Source: Brachypodium distachyon
Lineage: Eukaryota > Streptophyta > Magnoliopsida > Poales > Poaceae
DNA length: 64,000 nucleotides
Assembly (NCBI RefSeq): GCF_000005505.3
Contig: NC_016132.3
Coordinates: 17,350,501 to 17,414,500, forward strand
Direction: 5' to 3'
A program made the position numbers and the translations under genes. A model generated the notes under the pieces. It did no database searches, was not told the origin of the DNA, and saw only the letters and a program-made list of their open reading frames with translations. Shown here in pieces: positions 53,917-64,000 of this stretch; position 1 is the stretch's first letter; every line of letters begins with the position of its first letter.

Positions 53917-55560
53917 CCAGTATCAGCGCCATCGGTATCAAGGACAAAAGGCACAGAAAAATGAGGTAAGGCCAGAATTGGAGCCGTGATAAGACCTGAT
54001 GTCAGAAGTTGAAAAGCTTGCTCAGCTTGAGGTGTCCACTAAAATTGGTGAGGGGCTTCGCAATGATACCAAAATGTCTGACAAATTTTCTATAGTACCC
54101 TGCTAGACCAAGAAACTGATGTAATTCCTTAACAGTGGAAGGAGAGGCCCAATCTGCAACATCCTTGATCTTATCACTGTCAGTTGCTACTCCAACAGCG
54201 CTCACTACATGGCCCAAATAAGCAATGTGAGTCTGAGCAAAAGAACACTTGGAGCTTTTCACTAACCACTGATCTTGGTGCAGTAACAACAAGACTTCAG
54301 TAAGGTCAAGAGCATGTTGATCCAAAGTTCTGCTATAAACCAAGATGTCATCAAAGAATACAATCGCACATCTGCGCAAACAGGACTTCAAGGTGACATT
54401 CATAGCACCTTGGAAGGTTGTTGTGGCTCCACTTAAACCAAAAGTCATCGCTTTATATTCATATTGGCCAGTATGGGTTTGAAATGCAGTCTTGTACTCT
54501 TCACCAGCAGCTAAACGGATCTGATGATAGCCAGCACGAAAGTCCAACTTGGAAAACCAGACAGCTCCATGAAGTTATTCCAGTAACTCATCAATGATGG
54601 GAATAGGGAACTTGACAGGCACTGTTAATGCATTCAACTGACGAGAATCATTACACATGCGCCAAGTGCCATCCTTCTTCTTGACCAAGATTGCAGGAGA
54701 AGAAAAAGAACTTTTACTAGGTTGAATAATACCATTGTCCAACATCTCCTGTACTTGACGTTCAATCTCAGTTTTCAGCTCAGGAGAATGTCTGTATGGT
54801 CTGATGTTGACAGGCTGAACGCCTGGAACCAGCTCGATGCGATGATCGCAGGCTCGGCGAGGAGGTAAGTTGGTAGGTTCAGCAAACACATCAGTAAACT
54901 GCTGAAGGACCGCAGAAATACTGACAGGCAAAGCTTCCTCGCCCACATCAGTGGAATGTGCGAGTTCATAGACATGAACAACTTCAGCAAGGGAAGCATG
55001 TTGCAGTAAAGAACAGCATTGCAGCAGAGATATAGCACAGCAAGTGGAACGAGCTGAGACAATGCCTTGCAAATGGACACGTCAGCCCTTATCACTGACC
55101 ACCATAGTTTTAGTGGCCCAATCCACTTCCATAGGGCCATGAGCTTTAAGCCAATCATAGCCAAGAATCACATCATAGTGACCAAGAGGCAGAACCTTGA
55201 AAGTGGTTGTAAACTCATGACCTTGAGTAAACCAAGAACAATTCCGCAGCTCAGAAGTACACTGGAGGCTGGAACTGAGCACCATCGGCCACCTTCACAC
55301 GTACAGAGTTCTGAAGAGGCTGTACCCCAATCAAAGAACTAGCCAAGTGAGAGCTGACAAAGGAAGTAGTGCTGCCCGAATCAATCAAGAGAAAAATTTC
55401 CTTGCCCTGTAACCAAGCTTGCACTTGCATCACTTCGGGAGCATTTTCTCCTGACACGGTTTGACAAGACAGTGCCAACACAGCTTCAGAACTGTCTTCA
55501 TACTCTTCTGAAGACTGAAGATCCATAACATCCCACAATTCTTCCAGAACATGCAGCTGG
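53917..55560 (-). pseudogene. Gypsy protease - reverse transcriptase, inactivated
   Basis: Protease has LLIDSGSTTSFVSSHLA. The reverse transcriptase has PAILVKKKDGTWRMCNDSR, DFRAGYHQIR and the active site FFDDILVYS. Breaks seen: a frame change near 55255, in-frame TGA at 55082-55084, TAA at 54575-54577, and a frame change near 54050, after which the correct frame continues as WTPQAEQAFQLLTSGL to the solo-LTR junction. All catalytic motifs are still recognisable, so decay is recent. Confidence 0.88.
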
Positions 55561-55584
55561 ATAGATGAAGGACAAACATGGTCT

Positions 55585-56854
55585 TTACTCCAACGTTCTC
55601 CACACTTAAAGCAGAGGCCTCTGGCCTTGCGCCAAGCCTTCAGAGCAGCAACCTTGCTATTACTGCTACCAAAAGCATGGTAGAACGAGAGAATTCACTC
55701 CCACGAGCATCATGCATAGGTGGAGCAGGAAGAGCCAAGGGCCGAGGAGGAGGTGGTAATGGCAATGGTACCGCAGTCTTCGGAGCATAAGGAAGCGGCG
55801 GAACCTCTTCATGTGGATGACGCTTATATCCATCACCCACTTCTTCCTGAAGCACCGCCAAGGAACATGCAGTGTCCAAATCATGGGGACGCTGCACCAT
55901 GACCACAACACGAATGTCCTTCCTCAACCCCTCCACGAAACGGGTCAACAAATACAAAGTATGAATGGCATCAGAATATGTAGCAAGATGATTAACTAAT
56001 TCCTCAAAACGCTCAATGTAATATGTAACAGTACTAGTCTGCCTAATGTCATAAAACTAAGGAATAAGGACCTGGTGCTTGTCCCTACCAAATCGAGTGC
56101 ACAAGAGAGCACAGATTTCATCCCAACGATTGCGATCTATCTTATCCCTAACAGATTGCAACCAAACACTAGCAGACCCACTAAAATTCAACATCGCCAT
56201 GGAGACCCAATACGACTGGTGAATATTATACATGATAAAATACTGCTCGCTCAGGGTACGCCAGAGTTTGGGATTTTCACCCGAAAACAAAGGGAACAAC
56301 AGCACATGAGAAGCATGACCCAGACTCTGAAACACTTGTGCAGAAGAGGAATTTGCAGTCATGGGTAAAGTGAAATCAGGCGTACCATTGGCCGGGTGTG
56401 ACGAAGGGGTTTGAGCCCCAAACGACACAGCCCGTTGCGTGAAGACAAAGCCGTGGCTACCAGGCCCATGAGATGCGCCAGCATCGCCTTCCACTCCGGC
56501 TGATGTGCCGTGAGGAGACCCCGCTGGATCGGTCGCAAGCTCACCCAAACTCGAAGGCGCACCCGCCTTCTGGATGTTGAGCACCACCGTGTGTAGATCG
56601 GTCACACGGGATTCGAGATTGGACTTCCAGGAAGCCAATTCATCGAAACGCTTCTGCGTCGGGAAGAGCGAATCGCGCACCGCCGCCGCAATCGTAGCAC
56701 CGAGTGACTCCTTTACTGCCAGCGTGATGCTGGCAGTCATGGTCTCGGTTGCTGCCTCCAAACCGAGCTCGATGCCGGCCTGAATCGCCGGATCCAGCGA
56801 CGCAACCTGCGCCTGCTTCTCCGCACGCTTTTCCGCAAGTCGACGAGTTTCCAT
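55585..56854 (-). pseudogene. Gypsy gag with CCHC-type knuckle, inactivated
   Basis: Starts METRRLAEKRAEKQ (ATG 56854); an Ala/Ser-rich N-terminal part is followed by a gag core with FPLFSGENPKLW and ...YIERFEELVNHL. An in-frame TAG (56057-56059) interrupts it, and a frame change lies near 55680. The zinc-knuckle sequence GLCFKCGERWSKDHVC follows in the shifted frame. Gag forms the particle that packages element RNA. Confidence 0.85.
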
Positions 56855-56887
56855 CACAGAGGGAATTGGAAGGGTGGTGAGTGGCGA

Positions 56888-56896
56888 CTGATACCA
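56888..56896 (-). other. Primer binding site (initiator Met tRNA type)
   Basis: Minus strand TGGTATCAG, two bases after the 5' LTR end, complementary to the 3' end of plant initiator methionine tRNA. Confidence 0.8.
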
Positions 56897-56898
56897 AT

Positions 56899-57205
56899 TG
56901 ATAGGGATGCACTACGATTACTTCAGGATTCGGTGGAGTTTAAGAACTACAATCCAGATCTAATACAAGAACAAAAGGAAAAAGCCAGCTGGAACAACGC
57001 CAACGCCAAGTTCAAAGCCGTGATCTAAACAGATGCCTTGTCGAAGAAGAAGATCGCTACTTAAGTACAGCCTTGGTGGAGATTCTCCCAGTCGCCACCG
57101 ATGTAGCGTGTATTGGGCTTGCGGATCCTCTTGGGCCTTAGGAGGTGGGCCGGCACGTGGGCTTCATGCGCGCCTGTTGTTGGATGGTGAACAGGGCTGC
57201 TAACA
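56899..57205 (-). repeat. 5' LTR of the gypsy element
   Basis: 307 bases, about 95% identical by hand count to 48331-48634, with a 3-base insertion (ACC) after CAGTCGCC. Confidence 0.92.
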
Positions 57206-57667
57206 CTTTGTGACCGGGTTTTGGAGTCAGCGAGGCACCTGGTGCTTGAGTGCCCTTTTTCCAAGGAGATTTGGGCATCCTTTTTGGGAGAGAAGCCGAG
57301 AATGGTTAGAGCCGCTGTGCAAAGCTCCTCGCTTAGTGGGTGGTGGAATCGCTTGTTAAAGCTTAAGGCAAGAAAGAAAAATCCTGATATTGTTTGGGTT
57401 AGCATGGTGGTGTGGCAGATTTGGAAGGAAAGAAATCAACGAACATTTGAGAACTGCAGTTTTTCACCGCACAGAGTGTCATCTGGTGTTAGATCAGAGT
57501 GTGCCCTCCTGTTGAAGAAATGTTGGGAGTAGTTGTTTTTGTTTTTCAAAACAGCCGGTTGTATGTAACTGGCTTGTTTTCTTTTTGACCAGTTTTGTAC
57601 CTCTTTGTCCACTGTAATGAAAAAGCAGAGCTCCTGCTAGGTTCTAAAAAAAAAAACCTGGCCGGTG

Positions 57668-60600
57668 ATTGTTGATTGCCACTTGGGACCTTGGGCGATG
57701 GCAGACGCTGCGACAGTACGATGTAATATTCGTTGGCCTCGGCATTCTTGCAGCTAAGAACCGCAGCACTTGTTCTTCAGAGAAACGAGGCGAACAACCT
57801 TCAGGTCTACGGAGAAATTCAACCCTGAGGTCTTCAGACTTGAGAGCAAAAGGTGTGGGTGCACGGCGTGATACGGTGTTTGACGAGACTGCATTATCAC
57901 AAGAGCCGGTGTGATTCAAGTGGACAGACACAACACGGCACGGTGCGCGGCTGCGTTGCGTAGAACAATGGAGCGAGTAATAACGACTTGCACGATTTGC
58001 GACGAGTCGAGTTCGGTAGGTTGAAATTGAACATCTTCTCATCCTAATTTCCTTTTTTTTGGTTCGAGTCCTAATTCAAGTGTTCTTTTTAGGCCTAATT
58101 CTTTTTTTGAGGGGATCTTTTTAGGCCTAAATAACCATTTCAGTTTGCCCCAGCCAAGGCCTACAGAATACAGCCCAGGCCCTAGGGTGTCTTTTGTGCC
58201 CAGTACGGGGAGGCCGGAGCCTCGGAGGCATGGTCACCATAGTTGGGCCGAAATCCTATTAGGCCGGAAATAAATCCCACCGATCCGCCTTTGGGCCGGC
58301 CCACGGAGAGATTACATTTTTATTTTATTTTATCTTTTTTTTTCAGAACACAGAAGAGTTTTGTCTGCTATTCCCATTAAGAAGGAACATCAGAGTCATA
58401 CAATGATGCAAAAACATGCAAGAGAATGATGCTTAAGCGGTCGACACTCCACAAACACTTGCTGGAGCGAGACCACAACCACCTCAGGAGCGAAACCCGG
58501 CGCTGAAGGGAGTAGTCTTTCTCGCCGTACGTCGCTGCGGGCCTGCGGCGGCGCTGAAGCTGAACGTTCACCGACCGGCCGATCGCCGTCGAGAAGTACG
58601 TAAGCAAGCCTACGTCACGTACGTTACGGCACCCATGAGCTGGCCGTGCACTTCATGACCGTGGAGGTTTGGAGATTAATAATGAACAGGGCATTAGTCG
58701 TAGGACGCCAACAGGCAACAGCAACACCCCAACCTGAAACTAATACTGTAGCTTGGATTATCCTGTCTAGGTACCTTTGATAACGTGGATGCAGCTTGGA
58801 AGCTCACTCACAGGTTCACAGACCACCTTCGGTCTCACAAACTGATGCAACTCTCTACGTCCAGCACTACAGTAAAAAAAACAGGTGCCAGCTTTCTTAG
58901 AAAAAAGAACTGTGTGAGTTGGTCTCGTGTCATCCTTTTTTTAAAAAAAAACTTGAGTTGTCACCATGACACCCTGGCTATGAGTCTTGTGCTGTGTCAT
59001 CCTTTGTTTTTTCTTGACATATTCTCTGCGAGAAAATAGAATTATTAGGGAATTGACGTCACCGGATAAGGCACGTTATATGCATGGTTTACGTCGTCAT
59101 TTGAAAACGCCGTACGCGTGAGCTTCTCCTTTTTGTAAATGTGGATACGGACTTTGGGCGGAATGTCCAAGTTTGTTGGCGCGTACAAGTACACCAGCCA
59201 CCAGGATGTCAAGATACAAAGTTCAGTATGCATGGTCGTGACTTATTCCTTTGAAAAAATCGCCATGGCCATGACTATTCAAAGGTAGATACGGAGTATT
59301 TTATTTTATTGGGAAAAAACGCCATGGTACATGTCGTATAGTGAATGTTGCATTGTGCATCCATCCTTCGATGCGGAGGAAAACACCCTCCTTTCTAGAA
59401 GGAGCAAAAACACCCTGCTTTCTAGAAGGAGCAAATAGGTCCTATAGTGCTTATATGAGTGGCAGAGCGTAGTGGAGTGGATCGGGCGAGAAGAGATAAT
59501 TATTCCAGTGAGATGGTTCCTTCTTAATCAAGTTCTCCGCGTATACATGAGTTTATGGAGTAAAAGGGAGAAAACAGGTAGGGGAGCACTTCTCTCGTTG
59601 GCTTAGGTAGACAATAAATTATTCTCGCCCGAGGGGTTTCTCCATGTTTGAGACCTGTTTGGTACGGCGGGCGGAGGGTGCCATGCCGTTGAGAATAAAG
59701 CTACTCTGATTCTTTCTTCGCTGCGACGGTGTTTATCAGGCGGTGTCACGGGACCAGAGTGTTCTACTCACCGTAGGTTCGACGCGTCCGATCTTGCGGA
59801 TTTTGAGTTTATGTCGTCGCAGATTTGTTCATATGAATCTGATGAGTTTATGTCCATGTGTCTTGGTGATTTTGTCGGTATGGTCTTGTGTGCTTTTGGA
59901 GTTTTTTCGTGTTCTGGTAAAGATCTTGTGGTTCGACGACCTATATTTTTAGGGAATCATCCTCAGCCCAAGTACGTTCAACGCTCATGGTTTCCCATCT
60001 CTCTGGATTGGCCACTCAAGGGCTTTTTAAAACCTTTGAAGGTAGTAAACTTTGTGCAGGGGTACGAGTGACAGCATTGCCGTTCAAGTCTAATTGCAGT
60101 ATCTGTTCAGAAGCAACGACAAAATTTCGTGTTGCAAAGACTGATATCGTGGAGAAGATGTCTTTAAGAGATTTTTCATTGTAATTCTTAGTTATAATAG
60201 GAGTTGCTTTGTAATTTCTTGGGTTATGATCCAAAACTTATATCTGTAACGATTATGAAGTCCGAATAAAGTTACAAGTTATACTAAAAAAAGTTTGAAA
60301 ATAATGTGGTCAAGTGGGAAATAACTTGTCAAACTTTTGCATTCTTGCAAATTTGTGTTGTGTGACAAGCGTCTACATCCAAAATGTGCTCATGTATTAA
60401 CAGCTTTACACCCTCGGCGGGAATAGATCTACGAGGGCCAATCTAACATGTGATGTCATGTATAGGTTATAGTAGTGTCACTGTCAAGTATGCGCCCTAG
60501 TGATATGAATTTTTTCTTTAAGCCTGGTCTGGCCCCAACTAAGCTTTGCTCCTGCCGTACATGACGCTTAAAATTTTATCTACTATATATGTTTAGTACC

Positions 60601-60693
60601 CAAAAACAATATCACTGAATTTATCTTTAAAATAATTTTATGTTATATAGCTCATACTACTTTTATATTAGAAATGAAAATTATAATCATATA
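57668..60693. other. Gene-less stretch
   Basis: Continuation of the pre-insertion locus. Open frames are short and lack domains. A segment at 59740-60290 runs into AGTCCGAATAAAGTTACAAG, TTATACT and A7 and may be the 3' end of an unidentified retroposon. No gene is supported. Confidence 0.4.
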
Positions 60694-60932
60694 CTCCCTC
60701 TATTTCACATAGAATGGCACACACGCATTTTAAGATTTTACTTTGACCAACAACTAGACTGATGATTTGAGGAATTTATGTGCTACAGAAATTATATCAT
60801 CGGATTCGTATTTCAAAAACCTTTCCAACGATATAAAATTTGTAACATATAATCTACATGCAATTGATTTAATCATTAGTCAAAGTTTGACCTCGAAAAG
60901 CGTGAACGCCATTCTTTATGAAAATGCGGGAG
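60694..60932. mobile_element. Stowaway-like MITE (239 bp)
   Basis: CTCCCTCTATTTCACATAGA at the left; ATGAAAATGCGGGAG at the right; TA at both sides. The outer bases are inverted (CTCCC/GGGAG). Confidence 0.6.
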
Positions 60933-61018
60933 TATCATGGAAAATCGGACATATCTTATGAGAGTGGACAAATGGAGTACATTCCATACCCTGCTACCGT
61001 AGCAGAGCATAACAACTA

Positions 61019-61108
61019 CCCCTCCAGTCCATCATAATAAGTGTCCAGTCCATCATAATAAGTGTCTTAGATTTAGATTTGGTACAAAGTTGTGTGGATC
61101 GGAGAGAG
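61019..61108. mobile_element. Stowaway-like MITE with internal duplication
   Basis: CCCCTCCAGTCCATCATAAT start, TGGATCGGAGAGAG end, TA flanks. The 21-base CAGTCCATCATAATAAGTGT(C) unit occurs twice in tandem. Confidence 0.5.
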
Positions 61109-61276
61109 TATTCCCTTCTTTTTAAGATTATATATTCTAGTTTTGTCGTAAATCAAAAAAATTAAAGTTTGACCAAATTTATAAAAATATATTCTACCAA
61201 CATCTACAACTATAAATTAGCTTTATTAAATCTGTCATGATATGAATGCTCACGACATAATTATTTGACATTGTAC

Positions 61277-61525
61277 TCCCTCCGTTCCTTAAAAGATGTC
61301 ATATTAGGTTTTATTAAGACAAGACTTTGAACACAAATTATTATGTTAAAAAGTGGTTTATATGATATGAAACCACAAGTATCATGAAGTACTTTTGATA
61401 ACGAATCTAGCGATAGTAATTTTCATATCATATAAATCACACATTGACATAGTAATTCGTGGTTAAAAATCTTGTCTTAATGAAATCTAATATGCCATCC
61501 TTTATCCTTTAAGGAACGAAGAAAG
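61277..61525. mobile_element. Stowaway-like MITE (249 bp), hairpin type
   Basis: CTCCCTCCGTTCCTTAAAAG pairs with CTTTAAGGAACGAAGAAAG at the right; further inward TTAAGACAAGA pairs with TCTTGTCTTAA. TA on both sides. Confidence 0.7.
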
Positions 61526-62018
61526 TATATGTTACTAGAATATATTTTCATAAGTTTGACTTTAGAACAAAGATAAAATATCTCACGTTTAGCCAGGATG
61601 GTAGTAGTAAATATTAGAGCCCTGTGCCACGTACTGTACCATTTTTTACAGACATGTAACTGGGGTCCAAACTAGATTCCGTACACGATGCATATGCCCG
61701 CAACAAATAAAAAAAGTTCTTGATTAGCATACGATGAGTTTCCTTGATTGGCATGCGAGGAGCATTAAACTCTGTAGGGAGAAACGCATGGATGCATGTT
61801 AGCATGTATCATGCCTGACACAACGGAATCACACGCGGGAATAGCGTCAACCACCTTACAAAAGCAAATAACAAATCGTCCAGACCTGACAGTCTTAAAC
61901 TCTGATATAATCACTGTCAACGATATCATAAAAAAAACACAGCACACACACAGAGAGGATCAAAGCATATCAAATTAGGTGGAACGTACGAACCGTAGCA
62001 GCAGCAAGCAATATTCTT
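61526..62018. other. Gene-less 3' flank of the UGT gene
   Basis: AT-rich, no supported exon; includes the presumed 3' untranslated region of the UGT gene next to 62019. Confidence 0.4.
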
Positions 62019-63670
62019 CTACAAGGACATCATGTGCTTGACCAGCGCGTCGACGGCGAGATCCGACGACCCGCCCTTGCCGGTGCACTCCACGGCCTTC
62101 TTCCTCAGCTCTCCAGCCCTGGCCCTCATCTCTCCCCCGTCCTTCTCCACCACGAGCCGCCGTATTGCCTTCTCAACTTTCCCCCTCTCGAGCTCCTCCC
62201 CGGCCCCAACGACCTCGAAGCCCACTTTCCAGACGTGCTCCACGTACCTGGCGTTCCCGGTCTGGTCCCCGAAGTGCGGCCTGCAGAGCATCGGCACCCC
62301 CTCGCACACGCTCTCCGTGGTCGAGTTCCAGCCGTTGTGCGTCCAGAACCCGCCCACGGCCGCGTGCCGCAGCACGTCCTCCTGCGGCGCCCACTCCACC
62401 ACCTTCCCCCGCTCCCGGGTCGCCTCCTCGAACCCCTCCGGCATCGTGGCTAGGCCTTCGCTGCCGGCCACCATGCCGGGGCGGACGACCCAGAGGAAAG
62501 CCACGCCGCTCCCGGCGATGCCCCACGCCGTCTCCACGAGCTCCCGGGCGGTCATGCACGCCAGGCTCCCGAAGCTCACGTAGAGCACGGACGCCGGCGC
62601 GTGCGCGTCCAGCCATGCCAGGCACGTCCCGTCGGCGCGGAGCAGGCTGCTGGAGGCGCCCGCGGATGGGGAAAGCATGTGGAGAGGCCCGACGTCGAAC
62701 ACCGGGATACCGCCGCCCAGGTCGCGCCGGAGCTTGGCTAGCTCGGGCTGCTCCAGCGCGTCGAACGTGTTGAGGATGAGCCCCGCGGAGGCGTCGACGG
62801 CCGCCACGCTCCGGGCTAGAAGTTCACGCGTCAGCTCGTGCTTCCCGAGCCGCATCAGGTCCCGCACCCTGTACGGCGGCAGCTCGCTCACCTCATCCTC
62901 CATCTTCCACTTCGACCCTGCACGTTAATTGAGATCGATCGACCCATCCATCCAAAGAAATTGATGACTTTACATACATATTCCTGGTGATCACAGGATC
63001 AAAATGTTGATGTGTACGTGCCTTGGAGGGGGAGATAGCCTTGGGCGATGAGCGAAGGGTAGGCAAGGAAGCAGGAGAAGCAGGCGGCGCTGCCGGTGCG
63101 GAGGACGAGAGAAGGGAGCGCGAGGCGGGCGGCGACGTGCACCATGGACAGCAGGTGGCCGTCGACGACGAGGCACGACACGGCGTCCCTGGAGTACTCC
63201 TCGAGCACGGCCCGCAGGCGGTCGAGGAAAGGGGACTCGGAGGCCGCGTTGAGCGCCAGGATGTGGGACACGACGCCGTCGATGCCTTCCCCGGCGCCGG
63301 GGCCGGACACGACGCCCTTGTCACAGTCCTCGGCGACGGGGACGGGCACGAAGCGGTACTCCGGGTGGCGCGCGGGGTCGGGGGCGTTGAATTGCGTGTG
63401 GAAGACGGTGACGGCGAAGCCCCTGGCGTGGAGGATCCCCGCCAGGCGGAACATCGGGTTGATGTGGCCCTGGTACGGCAGCGGGAACACCAGCACGTGG
63501 CGCCCATGGCCGCCGCCATGGCCGGCGCCCGCGGACGCGTTGGTGGTTGTGTTAGTCTCCGGCGACGCCATGGTTGGTGGCGCGGGCGCCGCCGCCGGGG
63601 CTGCTGATGCTTTCACGGGCCCGTCATGCCGGGTCGTCTCCGCATCAGTGCATGGCTCGGGCTTAGCCAT
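62019..63670 (-). CDS. UDP-glycosyltransferase (family 1, plant secondary-product type)
   Basis: Two exons on the minus strand: 63670-63022 and 62917-62019, phase-1 intron, 515 residues. The N-terminal domain has HVLVFPLPYQGHINPM with the catalytic His; the C-terminal domain has the 44-residue PSPG donor-binding box from WAPQEDVLRHAAVGGFWTHN through to PHFGDQ, whose final Gln favours UDP-glucose. The linker LPLQG/SKWKMEDEVSELPPYR resembles UGT76/BX8-like grass enzymes, so a small-molecule O-glucosyltransferase in the cytosol is likely; the acceptor cannot be read. The donor site is AAG-GCACGT, a GC-AG intron: it is the one that keeps the frame. ATG 63670 is first after the TATA; an internal ATG at 63571 would give a more usual 482 residues. 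Confidence 0.9.
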
Positions 63671-63740
63671 TTTAGCGAGAGCTAGGTGATGATGCAAGGA
63701 GCGCGACCGCGTGTGATGCGTGTCCGGCTCACGCTTCCGT

Positions 63741-63750
63741 GCATATATAC
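63741..63750 (-). promoter_or_regulatory. TATA box of the UGT gene
   Basis: GTATATATGC on the minus strand, about 75 bases before the ATG at 63670. Confidence 0.55.
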
Positions 63751-64000
63751 TTGCACACTTCCCATCTACACTTCTTAACACTTTTTACGAGAATCTGCCG
63801 CCCATCTGCAACTGCAAGACTCGAAGGAATGTCGTATTGCCTGTACTGTACGTACTAAGCCATGGCTTCACCTTCAACTGATGCAGTACGTGGGGGGACA
63901 AACATTTATATATCTTTATATATTTGTCTGACAAGTGGATTGATACCACCATTAATTGGCTCTGGAGAGCAGAGCGCGTCGCGCGGTGCGATCAGTATCC

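Larger units (their letters stand above)
48331..57205 (-). mobile_element. Ty3/gypsy chromovirus-type LTR retrotransposon (Reina-like), with internal insertion
   Basis: Two LTRs (304 and 307 bases) begin TGTTAGCAG and end CCCTATCA on the minus strand. The 5-base duplication CTTTG lies at 48326-48330 and 57206-57210. A primer site matching initiator-methionine tRNA and a polypurine tract are in the right places. Order on the minus strand is gag, protease, reverse transcriptase, RNase H, integrase, chromodomain, i.e. Ty3/gypsy chromovirus. Without the solo LTR it is about 5.2 kb; small size, short LTRs and a chromodomain running into the 3' LTR suggest the Reina clade (inference). I count about 14 LTR differences plus one 3-base gap. 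The coding region is broken in several places, so it is dead. Confidence 0.93.
48208..57667 (+). mobile_element. 5'-truncated LINE fragment, split by nested retroelements
   Basis: The target duplication AAAACCTGGCCGGTG occurs at 48208-48222 and 57653-57667. Between them LINE sequence is present only at 48223-48330 and 57206-57652, ending in a poly(A) run. Read through the gypsy insertion, the plus strand encodes the zinc-binding C-terminal region of plant LINE reverse transcriptases: RLWTGDRLAARGWL and CRLC lie left of the break, and ESARHLVLECPFSKEIW and VWQIWKERNQRTFENC right of it. The TSD coordinates include the flanking copies. About 555 bases of LINE remain, too little to be active. Confidence 0.85.

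Noticed and set aside
57061..57405. A minus-strand frame resembling the integrase C-terminus
   Set aside because: It is the duplicate coding potential of the 5' LTR read from flanking LINE sequence, not a separate gene.
57221..57532. A plus-strand frame that looks like a separate small gene
   Set aside because: It is the right half of a LINE reverse-transcriptase zinc region split by the gypsy insertion.
1..64000. tRNA, rRNA and microRNA genes
   Set aside because: No cloverleaf with intact A and B boxes, no rRNA similarity and no convincing miRNA hairpin was seen by eye; the tRNA-like box at about 30350 belongs to the Au-type SINE. A covariance-model scan would be needed to exclude small RNAs.

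Overview
The window is nuclear DNA from a grass (Poaceae). The evidence is spliced GC-rich genes with GT-AG introns, and a dense set of grass-type repeats: Stowaway MITEs, an Au-type SINE, CACTA elements with CACTACTAC-type ends, a chromodomain Ty3/gypsy element, a LINE fragment and Helitron-like ends. No bacterial, organellar or viral genome is present. The species cannot be read from the sequence.

Layout: (1) 0-21 kb is repeat-rich DNA holding an array of small two-exon genes on the minus strand for secreted cysteine-rich (defensin-like, DEFL) peptides at about 5.6-6.0, 11.3-11.9, 14.2-14.7, 16.0-16.4 and 20.0-20.4 kb. A sixth copy lies at 28.7-29.1 kb and a relic exon at 13.9 kb. They form three sequence subgroups sharing one 8-cysteine plan that ends in CCC. 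Copies at 5.6, 20.0 and 28.7 kb are open; the others carry start, frame or cysteine lesions. (2) 21.5-26.0 kb is a CACTA transposon (TSD TTG) that has lost most of its transposase but keeps a TnpA-like gene. (3) 26-31 kb is repeat debris plus the sixth DEFL gene and an Au-type SINE. (4) 31.3-31.9 kb is a single-exon membrane-protein gene of unknown function. (5) 32.15-42.1 kb is a tandem duplication of about 4.9 kb; each unit holds a complete seven-exon Rab7 (RABG3-type) GTPase gene, and the two proteins differ by one residue. (6) 42.1-47.1 kb is an eight-exon PERK-type receptor kinase with a very long proline-rich ectodomain. (7) 48.2-57.7 kb is a three-level nest: a 5'-truncated LINE split by an 8.9-kb gypsy element, itself split by a 3.7-kb solo LTR, with target-site duplications readable at every level. 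(8) 57.7-62.0 kb is intergenic with Stowaway elements. (9) 62.0-63.7 kb is a two-exon UDP-glycosyltransferase gene.

The genes do not form a pathway. By family knowledge the PERK senses the cell wall at the plasma membrane, Rab7 directs late endosome-to-vacuole traffic, the UGT glycosylates small molecules in the cytosol, and the DEFL peptides are secreted. The DEFL array is the best candidate for something undescribed: it has an unusual cysteine plan, a shared gene/promoter architecture, and minisatellites of varying copy number just upstream of several TATA boxes. All exon boundaries were inferred by eye from splice sites and frame continuity; no alignment or search was run.
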